A stretch of 53,232 bases of DNA, taken from an uncultured Pelagibacteraceae bacterium (GTDB lineage Bacteria > Pseudomonadota > Alphaproteobacteria > Pelagibacterales > Pelagibacteraceae). The translations under genes were made by a program, and so were the position numbers. Below, piece by piece: positions 42,797 to 53,214 of the stretch. How positions within the stretch are numbered: position 1 is the stretch's first letter; every line of letters begins with the position of its first letter. Below the pieces are notes generated by a model, which was not told the DNA's origin, did not search any database, and saw only the letters and a list, made by a program, of their open reading frames with translations. The stretch lies in the NCBI GenBank assembly GCA_902580135.1, contig CACHJL010000004.1:1-53232 (forward strand), in the 5' to 3' direction.

Positions 42797-43509
42797 TGTT
42801 TAATAATATATCTTTTATTCTACACAAACCTCAGCTATCAGAAAATATAGGCGCATGTGCTAGAGCAATAAAAAACTTTAATTTTGATAAACTTATTTTA
42901 GTAGATCCAAAACCAAGCTTTCCAAACGATAAAATAATAGCAACATCTGTTGGAGCAAAAGATGTAATTAAAAAAAGTAAAGTATTTGATAGTTTAGAGC
43001 CAGCATTAGGAAAAATTGATTGTTTAATTGCTACTACCTCAAGATTTAGGAATAAAAATATTAAACATATACAGATAAAAGATTTAAAAAAGATAGATTA
43101 TAAAAAAAAAATAGGTTTTTTGTTTGGTTCAGAGGCTTCAGGATTATCAAATAATGAAATAAGTTATGCTAATTACACCATGCAAATTCCAACAAATTCT
43201 AATTTTAAATCATTAAATCTTTCACATAGTCTAATTATTGTTGCTCAAACTGTATTTAATTTGATTAATTTAGACTTGAAAAAATATTCTAAATCCAAAA
43301 AAATTACGCTATCTTCAAAAAAACAAGTTCAAGCAATGTTAAATTTATGTATTAAAAATCTTGAAGATCGAAATTTTTTTAAACCTAAAGAAAAAAGAGC
43401 AATCATGCTTGAAAATTTAAGAAGTATATTTTATAAAATGGAACTTTCTGAAAAAGAAACTCGCATTTTATCTAGTGTATTTGCAAGTTTATCAAAAAAG
43501 GTTGATTGA
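42796..43509 (+). CDS. SPOUT-family RNA 2'-O-methyltransferase, TrmJ-like
   Basis: I start at ATG 42796 (237 residues); the TTG just before adds one residue. The SPOUT fold is shown by FILHKPQLSENIGACARAIKNF (motif 1), FLFGSEASGLSNNEI (motif 2) and IPTNSNFKSLNLSHSLIIVAQTVFN (motif 3, knotted SAM site). The C-terminal helical extension of about 75 residues fits TrmJ, which methylates position 32 of tRNA, better than a short TrmH or TrmL. The exact target is inference. It overlaps cimA by one base, and the rpsD promoter starts inside its last codons. Confidence 0.82.
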   Translation: MFNNISFILHKPQLSENIGACARAIKNFNFDKLILVDPKPSFPNDKIIATSVGAKDVIKKSKVFDSLEPALGKIDCLIATTSRFRNKNIKHIQIKDLKKIDYKKKIGFLFGSEASGLSNNEISYANYTMQIPTNSNFKSLNLSHSLIIVAQTVFNLINLDLKKYSKSKKITLSSKKQVQAMLNLCIKNLEDRNFFKPKEKRAIMLENLRSIFYKMELSEKETRILSSVFASLSKKVD

Positions 43510-43533
43510 CAAAACATATGTTAAGTTTATAAA
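43506..43533 (+). promoter_or_regulatory. Near-consensus sigma-70 promoter for rpsD
   Basis: TTGACA (43506-43511) and TATAAA (43528-43533) are separated by 16 bases. The -35 box overlaps the stop codon of the upstream methyltransferase gene. Transcription would start near 43540, leaving a leader of only about 6 bases before the rpsD ATG at 43546, so there is no room for a Shine-Dalgarno site. Confidence 0.6.
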
Positions 43534-43545
43534 GCCCAATATTAA

Positions 43546-44163
43546 ATGACAAAAAGACTAAACTCTAAACATAAAGTAGACAGAAGGTTAAAAGTAAACC
43601 TGTGGGGAAGACCAAAAAGTCCATTTAATAGTAGAGCTTATCCTCCAGGTCAGCACGGCCAAACTAAAAGTTCTAAACCTTCTGACTTTGGAATTCAACT
43701 TCAAGCAAAACAAAAACTCAAATCATATTATGGGAATATGAATGAGAGACAATTTAGAAATATGTATAAAAAAGCTCTTATGAAGAGAGGTGATTCAGCT
43801 GAAAATTTAATTGGATTGCTAGAGAGAAGATTGGATGCTGTAATCTATAGGTCAAAATTATCAAACACAATATTTTCATCAAGGCAATTAATTAACCATG
43901 GCCACGTAAGAGTTAATGGAAAAAAAGTAAATATTTCTAGTTATCAAGTTAAAGAAGAAGATAGTATTGAAATAAGAGATAAGTCAAAGCAACTTGCCTT
44001 AATAGATATTGCTCTTGCAAATAAAGAGAGAGAAGTCCCAGAATACCTTCAACTTGATGAAAAAAACAAAAAAGTTAAATTTGTAAGAATTCCAAAGTTT
44101 GAAGAAGTGCCTTATCCAGTAGTAATGGAGCCAAATCTAGTAATTGAGTATTACTCTAGATAA
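43546..44163 (+). CDS. rpsD: 30S ribosomal protein S4
   Basis: A 205-residue primary rRNA-binding protein. [39 protein letters not shown] is the alphaproteobacterial S4 start, which fixes the ATG. The S4 RNA-binding domain appears as [47 protein letters not shown], and the end [13 protein letters not shown] is canonical. It stands alone, as is usual in alphaproteobacteria, where rpsD is outside the main ribosomal operons. The leader is nearly absent (see promoter entry). Confidence 0.98.
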   Translation: MTKRLNSKHKVDRRLKVNLWGRPKSPFNSRAYPPGQHGQTKSSKPSDFGIQLQAKQKLKSYYGNMNERQFRNMYKKALMKRGDSAENLIGLLERRLDAVIYRSKLSNTIFSSRQLINHGHVRVNGKKVNISSYQVKEEDSIEIRDKSKQLALIDIALANKEREVPEYLQLDEKNKKVKFVRIPKFEEVPYPVVMEPNLVIEYYSR

Positions 44164-44277
44164 TAAAAATCCATTAAATAATAGTTATCAAAAGTGTTGA
44201 ATTTACAAAGTTTAAAAAGTTTTGATTTTCATAATTAACCTTATAAGAATTTACAAAATCAATGAAAATTAAAAAAC

Positions 44278-46680
44278 ATGTTAGATTTTGTCAGATACAA
44301 ATATAGTCTTAAAATTATACAAATTTTTTTTTTTATATTATTTTTTTTAACCATTTCTCAAAATATTAAAGCAGCTGACAAATCTTTATCTTTTGATGGT
44401 ACAGATGATTTTGTAGAAATTTCAAATAATGCTGCACTTAATCCAACTGATGCTTATACAATAGGTGCTTGGTTTAAACATGAGGGTGACAACTGGCATG
44501 ATCATTATCAATCTATAATTACCTCTAGATCAACAACTACAAGTGCCAGAGGTTATATGATGTACTTAGCACAGGATAATTATAAACTTGAATATTGGAA
44601 GGGAACTTCAAGTGGCGGACATTGGGTAAAAAGTAGTAGCAATGAACAAAGTACTTGGAAAGCAAATGGCGAGGGAAGCCCAGGTACACCAGGTTGGCAA
44701 TATTATATAATCAGATTTAATGGTTCTGATACATTGGATGTATTTCTAAATGGATCAGAAGTGGAAAGTGTAACTACTGAAAAGGTGGTCGATATTCAAA
44801 ATACAGATAAGCCTACGAGAATAGGTGCTGGCAGAACTGAAAATGCTGCAACTGTCTGGTATCATTTTAAAGGAAAAATTGATGAGGTCGCTGTTTGGGA
44901 TGAGGCATTAACTGATGCTGAAATTTCTACTCTATATAATTCTGGAGAGACACTTTATGCAAAAGAAAATTACGGGGATTATACATCAAGCAATAATTTA
45001 ACAGCATATTATACAATGGATAGCGATGATGGAACTGGAACAACATTAACTGATGATGAAGGGAGTAATGATGGAAGTTTTTCGGGCGCACCTTCCTGGA
45101 GTGATGATGTTCCGGGTACACTCCCAACATTATCATCTTCTAATCCTTCTGATAATCAAACAGATGTTGCTTACGATACAAATATAGTTTTAACATTTAG
45201 TGAAACTGTTAGAGTTGGAACTGGAAATATAGTTTTACATAAAGCAAGCGATGATTCTGTCGTTGAAACTTTTGATGTTACAACTGATGTTAGCGGATCA
45301 GAGTCTACTCAAATAACTATTAATCCATCTGCAGATTTAGAAAATGAAGTTGGTTATTATGTTAAAATTGCTTCTACTGCAATTGTTGACTTATCCAATA
45401 ATGCATATGCTGGTATTAGTGATACAACTACTCTTAATTTTACGACAGGATCTAGATCTACAAATCCACTAGATGATAAAGATGTATTGGGATTAATTGA
45501 AACACACACAGAAGCGCCAAAAAAAGTTGTTAGTCACGTAACTACCCCTATATTTAACAGATTAAATTGGATAAGAGGATATGAGTCAGATAAAAATTTG
45601 AGTGCGCAAAATATTAAATTTAATTTTTCAAATCCTAAAATTGCAAAGATTGTAGAAATAATTCCGCAATCCATTAATTTTAATCAGACTCCAAAAAGGT
45701 CTAATGATGATTGGTTATTTTGGAGCGAAGGAAGTGTCAGTGTCGGAAAAGTGGGTGATACGACAAACTCTTCCTCTAAAGAAGTTAATACAAATGCAGT
45801 TACATTAGGATGGGATAAAAAAATTGATGATAAAACAATACATGGATATACAATTACTTACACACAAGATGACGTTGAAGTTGGTAGTTCTGGAACCTCA
45901 GTTGATATAGATTCCTACAGTTTTGCAACTTATGCAACATTTCATAAATATGGCAATAGACATTTAGAGGGCATTTTAGGTTTAAGCAAACTAGACCTTA
46001 AAAACATAAGAAAAAGTGGAAGCAATACTTTAACCGGAGATAGAGTCGGTAAGCAAATATTTGGCTCAATTCAATACTTAAGCACTTTTGAAAAAAATAA
46101 AATTGATATTTCTCCAAATATCAAAGTTGATTTAAGTTATACAACTTTAACAGCGTATAGCGAGACTGGAACTTCACCAATTAAATACGACGAGCAAAGA
46201 GTTGAAACAGTTGGATTGTATGGTGGTTTTACTTTTAATAACGAAATTTTAAAAAGTAATTATATTTTGAGACCTTCGGCTGGTTTTGAATTAGGAATTG
46301 ATTTAAGTCCAAGTTCAGATGTTTCTTTAAATTATGTTTCTGATCCAAATACAAAATATACTAAATCAATTGATCAACATGGTGAAAAAAGTATTAAAGG
46401 AAAAATAGGCTTTGATGTACTTCATAACAATGGTTTGTCTTTGATGACTTTTTATGAAAGAAATCAAAGTGAAAACAGTCACAGTGATACATTATATTTT
46501 CTTACTGGCTATATTACTTCTAAGGAAGAGGAGTACGCTATGGTATTAAATGATAAAAAAGCATCAATTGAATATAAGAGAAATGTAAATGGTTTTGATA
46601 TTTCGTTTGATACTGGTTATGATTTATTTAGTGAATATAATGGCTATGATATTAACTTAAAAATTTCAAGTATTTTTTAA
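44278..46680 (+). CDS. LamG/Ig-like surface protein with C-terminal autotransporter-type beta-barrel
   Basis: An 800-residue exported protein. A long signal sequence (hydrophobic IIQIFFFILFFLTISQNIKA, cleavage near residue 32) is followed by an LamG/concanavalin-type domain (about 36-230: KSLSFDGTDDFVEISNN, YTIGAWFKHEG, KIDEVAVWDEALTDAEISTLYNSG). An SwmB-like Ig domain comes next (about 282-392: SSSNPSDNQTDVAYDTNIVLTFSETV). The last 320 or so residues have alternating strands and end YDINLKISSIF, with the terminal phenylalanine of outer-membrane barrels and a DDWLFWSEGSVSVGKVG opening typical of autotransporter domains. It is probably a carbohydrate-binding or adhesive surface protein. No clear ribosome site precedes the ATG. 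Confidence 0.75.
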   Translation: MLDFVRYKYSLKIIQIFFFILFFLTISQNIKAADKSLSFDGTDDFVEISNNAALNPTDAYTIGAWFKHEGDNWHDHYQSIITSRSTTTSARGYMMYLAQDNYKLEYWKGTSSGGHWVKSSSNEQSTWKANGEGSPGTPGWQYYIIRFNGSDTLDVFLNGSEVESVTTEKVVDIQNTDKPTRIGAGRTENAATVWYHFKGKIDEVAVWDEALTDAEISTLYNSGETLYAKENYGDYTSSNNLTAYYTMDSDDGTGTTLTDDEGSNDGSFSGAPSWSDDVPGTLPTLSSSNPSDNQTDVAYDTNIVLTFSETVRVGTGNIVLHKASDDSVVETFDVTTDVSGSESTQITINPSADLENEVGYYVKIASTAIVDLSNNAYAGISDTTTLNFTTGSRSTNPLDDKDVLGLIETHTEAPKKVVSHVTTPIFNRLNWIRGYESDKNLSAQNIKFNFSNPKIAKIVEIIPQSINFNQTPKRSNDDWLFWSEGSVSVGKVGDTTNSSSKEVNTNAVTLGWDKKIDDKTIHGYTITYTQDDVEVGSSGTSVDIDSYSFATYATFHKYGNRHLEGILGLSKLDLKNIRKSGSNTLTGDRVGKQIFGSIQYLSTFEKNKIDISPNIKVDLSYTTLTAYSETGTSPIKYDEQRVETVGLYGGFTFNNEILKSNYILRPSAGFELGIDLSPSSDVSLNYVSDPNTKYTKSIDQHGEKSIKGKIGFDVLHNNGLSLMTFYERNQSENSHSDTLYFLTGYITSKEEEYAMVLNDKKASIEYKRNVNGFDISFDTGYDLFSEYNGYDINLKISSIF

Positions 46681-46689
46681 ATTAGAAAA

Positions 46690-47028
46690 TTATACTTTTT
46701 TTTTGAAACTAATATTTTTATTTTCAAGTAGACTAGCTAATTCGCCATTCTCATACATTTCTTTAATTATATCGCAACCACCAATAAATTCATTTTTTAC
46801 ATAAAGTTGAGGGATAGTAGGCCAATCACTGTAAACTTTTATTCCTTCTCTAACGTTTTGGTTTTCTAAAACGTTCACACTTTTAAAATTTAGTTCAAGA
46901 ATTTTAAATATATTTACCACAGCCATTGAAAATCCGCACTGAGGTGCATCAGGCGTTCCTTTCATAAATAGACAAACATCATTATTTTCTATTTCACTTT
47001 TTATTAAATCATTTGTTTGTTGATCCAT
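46690..47028 (-). CDS. grxD: Monothiol glutaredoxin (CGFS type)
   Basis: A 112-residue monothiol glutaredoxin with FMKGTPDAPQCGFSMAVV (CGFS active site), WPTIPQLYVKNEFIGGCDI (cis-proline and glutathione site) and an ordinary length. Such proteins carry [2Fe-2S] clusters together with BolA. The bolA-like gene lies directly upstream with no gap, so the functional pair is co-transcribed at the end of the purine operon. Confidence 0.96.
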   Translation of the reverse strand: MDQQTNDLIKSEIENNDVCLFMKGTPDAPQCGFSMAVVNIFKILELNFKSVNVLENQNVREGIKVYSDWPTIPQLYVKNEFIGGCDIIKEMYENGELASLLENKNISFKKKV

Positions 47029-47259
47029 TTAATTCTCCTTTGTTTTAATTGCTAGTGCGTGCAGTTCATTACCCATTTTACCCTTTAATGAATTATAAAC
47101 CATTTTATGTTGTTCTATTTTACTTTTACCAGAAAATTGACTTGATGTAACTGTGGCAGAGTAATGATTACCATCGCCAGCTAAATCTTGTATTTCAATA
47201 GAAGCATCAGGCATAGCCTCTTTTATCAACTTTTCAATTTCTTTTAAATTCATTGCCAT
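47029..47259 (-). CDS. bolA: BolA family protein
   Basis: A 76-residue protein with the BolA fold: LIKEAMPDASIEIQDLAGDGNHYSATVTSSQFSGKSKIEQHKMVYNSLKGKMGNELHALAIKTKE. The conserved HKMVYNSL and HALAI segments are present. The C-terminal histidine is a likely cluster ligand with CGFS glutaredoxin. Its start overlaps the purL stop by one base, and it abuts grxD. Confidence 0.95.
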   Translation of the reverse strand: MAMNLKEIEKLIKEAMPDASIEIQDLAGDGNHYSATVTSSQFSGKSKIEQHKMVYNSLKGKMGNELHALAIKTKEN

Positions 47260-49451
47260 TAGTTATCCATATACTTCTTTAACCAATACTTATGTGCATT
47301 TGACAATTCTTCAATAGGTAATTTTATATCATTTTTAAAAATTAGCATTTTTTCGTATACTATGCCCAAATCATCATAGTGAATTGAATTACTTTTCAAA
47401 ATATCACTTACTTTTTTGATATCAGCCTTTGGAATTTCAATAATATATCTTCCTTGATCTTCACCAAAAAAATATTCATATTTATTTATTAAATCTTTAA
47501 AAGGATTGATTTTTATACCTTTGTTACCTTTAATACACATTTTTGAAACAGCAGTTAATATTCCACCTAATGAAATGTCATGGCAAGAAACAATTAGATC
47601 TAAATCAATTAATTTTAATAATGTTTCTCCTATATTTTTTTCATTAAATAAATTAACACTCGGAGGAGCTCCTTTTTTTTCATTTAACAATTCTTTAGCA
47701 AATACACTTTGATCTAAATGTCCTTCAGTTTTACCTATTACGTAAACAATATTACCTTGTTTTTTAAAATCCATTGTGATCATTTTTTCATAATCTCTAA
47801 TTAATCCCACACCTCCAATTGCAGGCGTTGGTTTAATTCCTTTGTCATTTGTTTCGTTATAAAAAGACACATTTCCAGAGACAACTGGAAAATCTAAATA
47901 TTTACTTGCTTCTGTAATTCCTTCAACGCACTCTACAAATTCTCCCATATTTTTTTCTTTTTCTGGATTTCCAAAGTTTAAGCAATTGGTAATTGCAATT
48001 GGCTTAGCTCCTACAGAAATTAGATTTCTCCAACTTTCGCAAACAACTTGTTTACCACCAGTAAGTGGATGAGCAAAACAATATGAGGCTGAAGAATCTA
48101 CTGATGCAGCTACGGCTTTTTTTGAACCATGTACTCTTACTACTCCAGCATCACCACCAGGTTTTTGAATTGTGTCTCCCATAACTGTATGATCGTATTG
48201 ATCCCATATCCATTTCTTGTCAGAAATATTTGGAAAACTTAAAATTTTTTTTAAACAATCAGATAAATTTAAAGATTTTAAATCATCTTTGTTAAACTTT
48301 AATTTCTGAGGAAGTTTTGTTTTTTTCCATTTCCTATCATACAAAGGTGCATTTTCTGCCAATAAATCTATTGGAATTTCTGCAACTTTATTATTATCAA
48401 ATAATAATTCTATTTTTTTTGAATTAGTCGTTTTACCAATTACTGCAAAATCTAAATTCCACTTATCAAATATTTTTTTTGCATGATTTTCCTTACCTTT
48501 TTCTAATACGATTAACATTCTTTCTTGACTTTCTGAAAGCATAATTTCGTAAGGAGTCATTTTTTCTTCTCTACAAGGAACCTTGTTTAAATCTAATTCT
48601 ATACCAAGCTTTCCTTTTGATGCCATTTCTATACTAGAAGAAGTTAATCCTGCTGCCCCCATGTCTTGAATAGAAATAATTGAATTATCTGACATTAGTT
48701 CAAGACACGCTTCTAGTAATAATTTTTCTGTAAATGGATCTCCAACTTGTACAGTTGGTTTTTTTTCTTCAATTTTATCATCAAATGTTGCAGATGCCAT
48801 GCTGGCACCATGAATTCCATCTCTTCCTGTTTTAGAACCTACATAAATTACTGGTTTATTTATACCTGCTGCTTTTGAATAGAATATTTTATTTTTATTA
48901 ACTAACCCAAGTGTCATCGCATTTACTAAAATATTTCCATTATAAGACTCATCGAAACTTGTTTGTCCCGCAATTGTTGGAACTCCAATACAATTACCGT
49001 ATCCTCCAATACCTTTAACTACTCCACGCAATAAATTTTTAGTTTTTTTATGCTGTGGTGAGCCAAAATGAATAGAGTTTAGATTTGCTATAGGTCTTGC
49101 ACCCATTGTAAAAACATCTCTCATTATTCCCCCAACACCAGTGGCGGCTCCTTGATATGGTTCGATAAAAGAAGGATGATTATGACTTTCGATTTTAAAT
49201 ACGATCGCGTCTTCATCGCCTATATCTATTACACCAGCATTTTCACCTGGTCCCTGAATAACCTGCTTGCCTTTGGTATGTAGTTTTTTAAGATGTTTTC
49301 TAGATGATTTATATGAGCAATGTTCATTCCACATTGCTGAGAAAATTCCTAATTCTGTTAAATTGGGTGTTCTTTTTAGTAGTTTACAGATTTTTTCAAA
49401 TTCTTCTTTTTTTAACCCATGATCAATAGCAACAGTTTCTGTAACTTTCAT
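47259..49451 (-). CDS. purL: Phosphoribosylformylglycinamidine synthase subunit PurL (small form)
   Basis: A 730-residue enzyme, the length of the small PurL that works with separate PurS and PurQ. Blocks seen: [82 protein letters not shown] and [24 protein letters not shown]. It makes formylglycinamidine ribonucleotide from FGAR, ATP and ammonia passed on by PurQ. It overlaps purQ and bolA by one base each. Confidence 0.97.
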   Translation of the reverse strand: MKVTETVAIDHGLKKEEFEKICKLLKRTPNLTELGIFSAMWNEHCSYKSSRKHLKKLHTKGKQVIQGPGENAGVIDIGDEDAIVFKIESHNHPSFIEPYQGAATGVGGIMRDVFTMGARPIANLNSIHFGSPQHKKTKNLLRGVVKGIGGYGNCIGVPTIAGQTSFDESYNGNILVNAMTLGLVNKNKIFYSKAAGINKPVIYVGSKTGRDGIHGASMASATFDDKIEEKKPTVQVGDPFTEKLLLEACLELMSDNSIISIQDMGAAGLTSSSIEMASKGKLGIELDLNKVPCREEKMTPYEIMLSESQERMLIVLEKGKENHAKKIFDKWNLDFAVIGKTTNSKKIELLFDNNKVAEIPIDLLAENAPLYDRKWKKTKLPQKLKFNKDDLKSLNLSDCLKKILSFPNISDKKWIWDQYDHTVMGDTIQKPGGDAGVVRVHGSKKAVAASVDSSASYCFAHPLTGGKQVVCESWRNLISVGAKPIAITNCLNFGNPEKEKNMGEFVECVEGITEASKYLDFPVVSGNVSFYNETNDKGIKPTPAIGGVGLIRDYEKMITMDFKKQGNIVYVIGKTEGHLDQSVFAKELLNEKKGAPPSVNLFNEKNIGETLLKLIDLDLIVSCHDISLGGILTAVSKMCIKGNKGIKINPFKDLINKYEYFFGEDQGRYIIEIPKADIKKVSDILKSNSIHYDDLGIVYEKMLIFKNDIKLPIEELSNAHKYWLKKYMDN

Positions 49452-50134
49452 TATTTAATATTTCCTAAAAGATTTTCAAAAAACAAAGAACCATCATCAC
49501 CAGAAAGATATTTATCAATCATTCTTTCAGGGTGGGGCATCATTCCTAATACATTTTTATTTTTATTAAAAATACCTGCGATATTTTTTAATGCACCGTT
49601 CGGATTATTTTCATCATTTTCTAAGCCTTTTTGATTACAATAAGTAACTGCGACTTGGCTATTATCTTCTAAAGATTTTATTTCATCTTTTGAGCAAAAA
49701 TAATTTCCTTCATTATGAGCTATGTGAAGCTCTAAAATATCTTTTTTAATATTACTAAAGTATTTATTTTTCTTATCTTTAACTTTTACATAAACATTTT
49801 TGCATATGAAATTTAGATATTTATTTTGTTGCAATATACCTGGTAATAAACCAGTTTCTGTTAAAATTTGAAAACCATTGCATATACCAAGAACAAGTCC
49901 ACCAGATTTAGCAAAGTCTATAACTGATTTTATTATATTTGATTTTGAAGCAATACTTCCACATCTTAAATAATCACCATATGAAAAACCACCTGGCAAA
50001 ACTATTAAATCACTTTTTGGGATTGATTTATCGTTATGCCATACCATTTGATTTTTAAAACCAAACTTTTTTAGAGCAACATCCATGTCTCTGTCACAAT
50101 TTGAGCCTGGAAAAATAATTACAGATGATTTCAT
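49451..50134 (-). CDS. purQ: Phosphoribosylformylglycinamidine synthase subunit PurQ (glutaminase)
   Basis: A 227-residue class I glutamine amidotransferase. The opening [23 protein letters not shown], the oxyanion region [17 protein letters not shown], the nucleophile GICNGFQIL and the histidine/glutamate pair MMPHPERM are all present. It frees ammonia for PurL. Located 5 bases after purS and overlapping purL by one base. Confidence 0.97.
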   Translation of the reverse strand: MKSSVIIFPGSNCDRDMDVALKKFGFKNQMVWHNDKSIPKSDLIVLPGGFSYGDYLRCGSIASKSNIIKSVIDFAKSGGLVLGICNGFQILTETGLLPGILQQNKYLNFICKNVYVKVKDKKNKYFSNIKKDILELHIAHNEGNYFCSKDEIKSLEDNSQVAVTYCNQKGLENDENNPNGALKNIAGIFNKNKNVLGMMPHPERMIDKYLSGDDGSLFFENLLGNIK

Positions 50135-50139
50135 TAATA

Positions 50140-50373
50140 TTAAACGATTTCGTAATCCTCTATTACTAAATTTGCTAATAGTTTTTTACACATATCGTCA
50201 ACCAATGTTTTTGCTTTATTTTCATCATTTTCATTAACACTAATTTCAAAAAATTTTCCTTGTCTTACTTCACTTACATTATCAAAATTCATTCCATTTA
50301 AAGTTTGTTGAATAGCTTTACCCTGAGGATCTAGCACTCCGTTTTTTAAAGTTACTATTACTTTTATTTTCAT
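50140..50373 (-). CDS. purS: Phosphoribosylformylglycinamidine synthase subunit PurS
   Basis: A 77-residue protein, the normal size of PurS. KIKVIVTLKNGVLDPQGKAIQQTLNGMNFDNVSEVRQGKFFEISV is the family core. It forms the bridge between PurL and PurQ. It overlaps the purC stop by one base. Its presence agrees with the small form of purL downstream. Confidence 0.96.
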   Translation of the reverse strand: MKIKVIVTLKNGVLDPQGKAIQQTLNGMNFDNVSEVRQGKFFEISVNENDENKAKTLVDDMCKKLLANLVIEDYEIV

Positions 50374-51152
50374 TACTTTTTCTTCATTTTAACGGCTTTA
50401 GGTTTTGGAAATTTTATAGGTCTAATATTTGTTTGTTCATGAAGAATATCCAATCTTCTTGCTACTTCTTGATATCCTTCAATTAAGTTCCCCAGATCAT
50501 TTCTGAATATATCTTTATCTAGTTTTTTTTCTGTTGTCGCATCCCAAAGTCTACATGTATCAGGACTTATCTCATCTGCTAATATAATATTATTATCTTG
50601 AGTCGACTTTCCAAACTCTAACTTAAAATCAACCAGCTTTATACCAACACCTCTAAACATTCCTTGCAAAAAATCATTTATTCTTTTGCATTGATCATTG
50701 ATTAATTCTAATTCCATTATATTCATCCAATTAAATGACAAAATGTGTTCACGGCTTACTAAAGGATCGCCTAAATCATCATTTTTTAAGCAATACTCAA
50801 TTAAAGGATAATCTAAAACTGTACCTTCTTCTATGCCTAGTCTTTTAGTTAATGATCCAGTCGCAATGTTTCTTACAACAAATTCAATAGGAATAATCTC
50901 AACACTTTTTACTAGCTGTTCTCTCATATTAATTCTTTTTATGAGATGATTTTTTATTCCTATTTCATTTAAGTTCGAGAGAATATGTTCTGAAATTCTA
51001 TTATTTAAAATTCCCTTTCCATCGATAGTTGCTTTTTTTTGATTATTAAAAGCTGTTGCATCATCTTTAAAATGTTGAATAACTAAATTCTTTTCAGGAG
51101 AAGCAAAAATAATTTTTGCTTTTCCCTCATATAATTTTTTTCCTTTTTTCAT
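50373..51152 (-). CDS. purC: Phosphoribosylaminoimidazole-succinocarboxamide synthase
   Basis: A 259-residue SAICAR synthetase. KLYEGKAKIIFASPEKNLVIQHFKDDATAFN is the ATP-binding opening. IPIEFVVRNIATGSLTKRLGIEEGT and LVDFKLEFGKSTQDNNIILADEISPDTCRLWD are signature blocks. It joins aspartate to CAIR, and the product is cleaved by PurB encoded upstream. It overlaps purB and purS by one base each. Confidence 0.97.
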   Translation of the reverse strand: MKKGKKLYEGKAKIIFASPEKNLVIQHFKDDATAFNNQKKATIDGKGILNNRISEHILSNLNEIGIKNHLIKRINMREQLVKSVEIIPIEFVVRNIATGSLTKRLGIEEGTVLDYPLIEYCLKNDDLGDPLVSREHILSFNWMNIMELELINDQCKRINDFLQGMFRGVGIKLVDFKLEFGKSTQDNNIILADEISPDTCRLWDATTEKKLDKDIFRNDLGNLIEGYQEVARRLDILHEQTNIRPIKFPKPKAVKMKKK

Positions 51153-52444
51153 TATTTAAAAACTCTATTAAATATTAAATTTACATTTTTAAAATGTGAG
51201 GAATAATTAAATATTTTTTTTATTTTTTTAATTTGAATTCTTGATGTAATATTTTTATCATTCATTACAACATCTAAAAGGTTAAGATTATCTGCTATGC
51301 ATTTTTTAGCATGTGTTTGTATTAATCTGTAAGATTTTTCTCTACTAAGACCTGATTTGGTTAGTTCTAACATTAACTCTTGAGAGAAAATAGTACCTTT
51401 AGTAATATTAAGATTATTTAGCATTTTTTTTGGATAAACAATCATTTTATCTAATACATTAGCTAATCTTACTAAAGCAAAATCAATTGTTATATTTGCA
51501 TCTGGCCCTATATTTCTCTCAACACTTGAATGTGAGATATCTCGTTCATGCCAGAGTGCAATGTTTTCTAATGCAGGGAAAGTATAACTTCTCACCATTC
51601 TTGCTAGCCCTGTTAGATTTTCAGTTAAGATTGGGTTTTTCTTATGTGGCATTGCAGACGAACCTTTTTGTTTTTTTGAAAAGAATTCCTGCAATTCATA
51701 AACTTCTGTTCTTTGTAAATGCCTGATCTCAGTAGCAACTCTCTCAATTGATCCTGCAATAATTCCTAATACAGAAAAATAATATGCATGTCTATCTCTT
51801 GGAATAATTTGTGTTGATATAGGTTCAACTTTTAGTCCAAGTTTTTTTGCAACATGTTTTTCAACTTTTGGGTTTATATTAGCAAATGTGCCAACAGCCC
51901 CTGATATTGCACATGTTGATACTTCATCAATTGCACTGATTAATCTTTTCTTGTTTCTTTTAAATTCTTCATAATAAGATGCTAATTTTAAACCAAATGT
52001 TATTGGCTCTGCATGAATACCGTGGCTCCTACCAATACATGGGGTGTATTTATATTTTTTAGCTTTTGATTTTAAAACTTTTAATATTTGATCAATATCT
52101 TTAACTAAAATCTTACCAGATTGAACTAGCTGAATGTTAAAACTTGTATCTAAAACATCGGATGATGTCATTCCTTGGTGTAAATATCTTGCTTTAATTC
52201 CTACTTTTTCTGTTACTGAAGTAAGAAAAGCTATAACGTCGTGTTTTACTTTATCTTCAATAGCATGAATTCTTTTAACATTAATTTTTGCTTTTTTTTT
52301 AACAATACTTGCAACTCCTCTTGGAATTTGTCTTATTTTTTCCATTCCCTCAGCTGCAGCTATTTCTACATCAAGCCATATTTTATATTTATTTTCTTCT
52401 GACCAGATTTGTGTAAGTTCTTTTCTAGAGTATCTTGATATCAT
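51152..52444 (-). CDS. purB: Adenylosuccinate lyase
   Basis: A 430-residue fumarase-superfamily lyase that acts twice in purine synthesis (on SAICAR and adenylosuccinate). MISRYSRKELTQIWSEENKYKIWLDVE is the usual opening, LHQGMTSSDVLDTS and GRSHGIHAEP hold active-site residues, and KKQKGSSAMPHKKNPI is the signature loop with the catalytic serine. Length as expected. It overlaps map and purC by one base each. Confidence 0.97.
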   Translation of the reverse strand: MISRYSRKELTQIWSEENKYKIWLDVEIAAAEGMEKIRQIPRGVASIVKKKAKINVKRIHAIEDKVKHDVIAFLTSVTEKVGIKARYLHQGMTSSDVLDTSFNIQLVQSGKILVKDIDQILKVLKSKAKKYKYTPCIGRSHGIHAEPITFGLKLASYYEEFKRNKKRLISAIDEVSTCAISGAVGTFANINPKVEKHVAKKLGLKVEPISTQIIPRDRHAYYFSVLGIIAGSIERVATEIRHLQRTEVYELQEFFSKKQKGSSAMPHKKNPILTENLTGLARMVRSYTFPALENIALWHERDISHSSVERNIGPDANITIDFALVRLANVLDKMIVYPKKMLNNLNITKGTIFSQELMLELTKSGLSREKSYRLIQTHAKKCIADNLNLLDVVMNDKNITSRIQIKKIKKIFNYSSHFKNVNLIFNRVFK

Positions 52445-53214
52445 TACTTATATGGAGGCTTTCTGTAATCTTTAACAGATTCTGTAAATATTTCATAAGA
52501 ATCTTCTGTTATTCCTAATGTGTGCTCAAATTGTGCAGATAAAGATTTATCTTTTGTAACAGCTGTCCATCCATCATTTAAAACCTTAACATCAAATTTT
52601 CCAGCATTTATCATTGGTTCAATAGTAAATGTCATACCAGGTTTTAATTCAATGCCTGTATTTTTCTTTCCATAATGCAAAACATTAGGTGCCTCATGAA
52701 AAGTATTGCTAATTCCATGACCACAAAAATCTCTTACAACTGAATAACCTTTTTCTTCAACATATGATTGAATCTCAAAACCTATATCACCAAGTTTAAC
52801 ACCAGGCTTTAAAATTTTTATTGCTCTAGTCATTGATTCATAAGTTGCATCAATTAAATTTTTTGCTTTTACAGAAACTTCCCCAACTGCAAACATTCTA
52901 CTTGTATCACCATAATATTCATTAACTATAGCAGTTACATCGACGTTAACTGCATCCCCTTCATTTAATATTCTTTCTGAAGGTATGCCATGGCACACAA
53001 CATGATTTAAAGATGTACATAAAGATTTTTTAAATCCTCTGTAATAAAGTGGAGCTGAGTATCCACCATTGTCATTTATAAATTCGAAACTTAGTTGATC
53101 AATTTTATCAGTTGATATTCCTGGTTCAATATAATCTGTAAGCATATCTAAAGTTTGAGATGCAAGTTTTCCAGCTACTCTCATTTTTTCAAATTTTTCA
53201 GAATAATTAATCAT
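52444..53214 (-). CDS. map: Methionine aminopeptidase, type I
   Basis: A 256-residue pita-bread-fold metallopeptidase that removes N-terminal methionine. Metal ligands are visible in NVDVTAIVNEYYGDTSRMF, GHGISNTFHEAP and MTFTIEPMI, with another in SAQFEHT. LNHVVCHGIP is the usual substrate loop. There is no N-terminal zinc-finger extension, so it is the short bacterial form. It is the first visible gene of the purine operon, and the 18 bases before it at the window edge are too few to judge a promoter. Confidence 0.97.
   Translation of the reverse strand: MINYSEKFEKMRVAGKLASQTLDMLTDYIEPGISTDKIDQLSFEFINDNGGYSAPLYYRGFKKSLCTSLNHVVCHGIPSERILNEGDAVNVDVTAIVNEYYGDTSRMFAVGEVSVKAKNLIDATYESMTRAIKILKPGVKLGDIGFEIQSYVEEKGYSVVRDFCGHGISNTFHEAPNVLHYGKKNTGIELKPGMTFTIEPMINAGKFDVKVLNDGWTAVTKDKSLSAQFEHTLGITEDSYEIFTESVKDYRKPPYK

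Noticed and set aside
44927-45136. 69-residue minus-strand ORF inside the LamG gene
   Set aside because: Antisense shadow of a real domain; composition is not protein-like.
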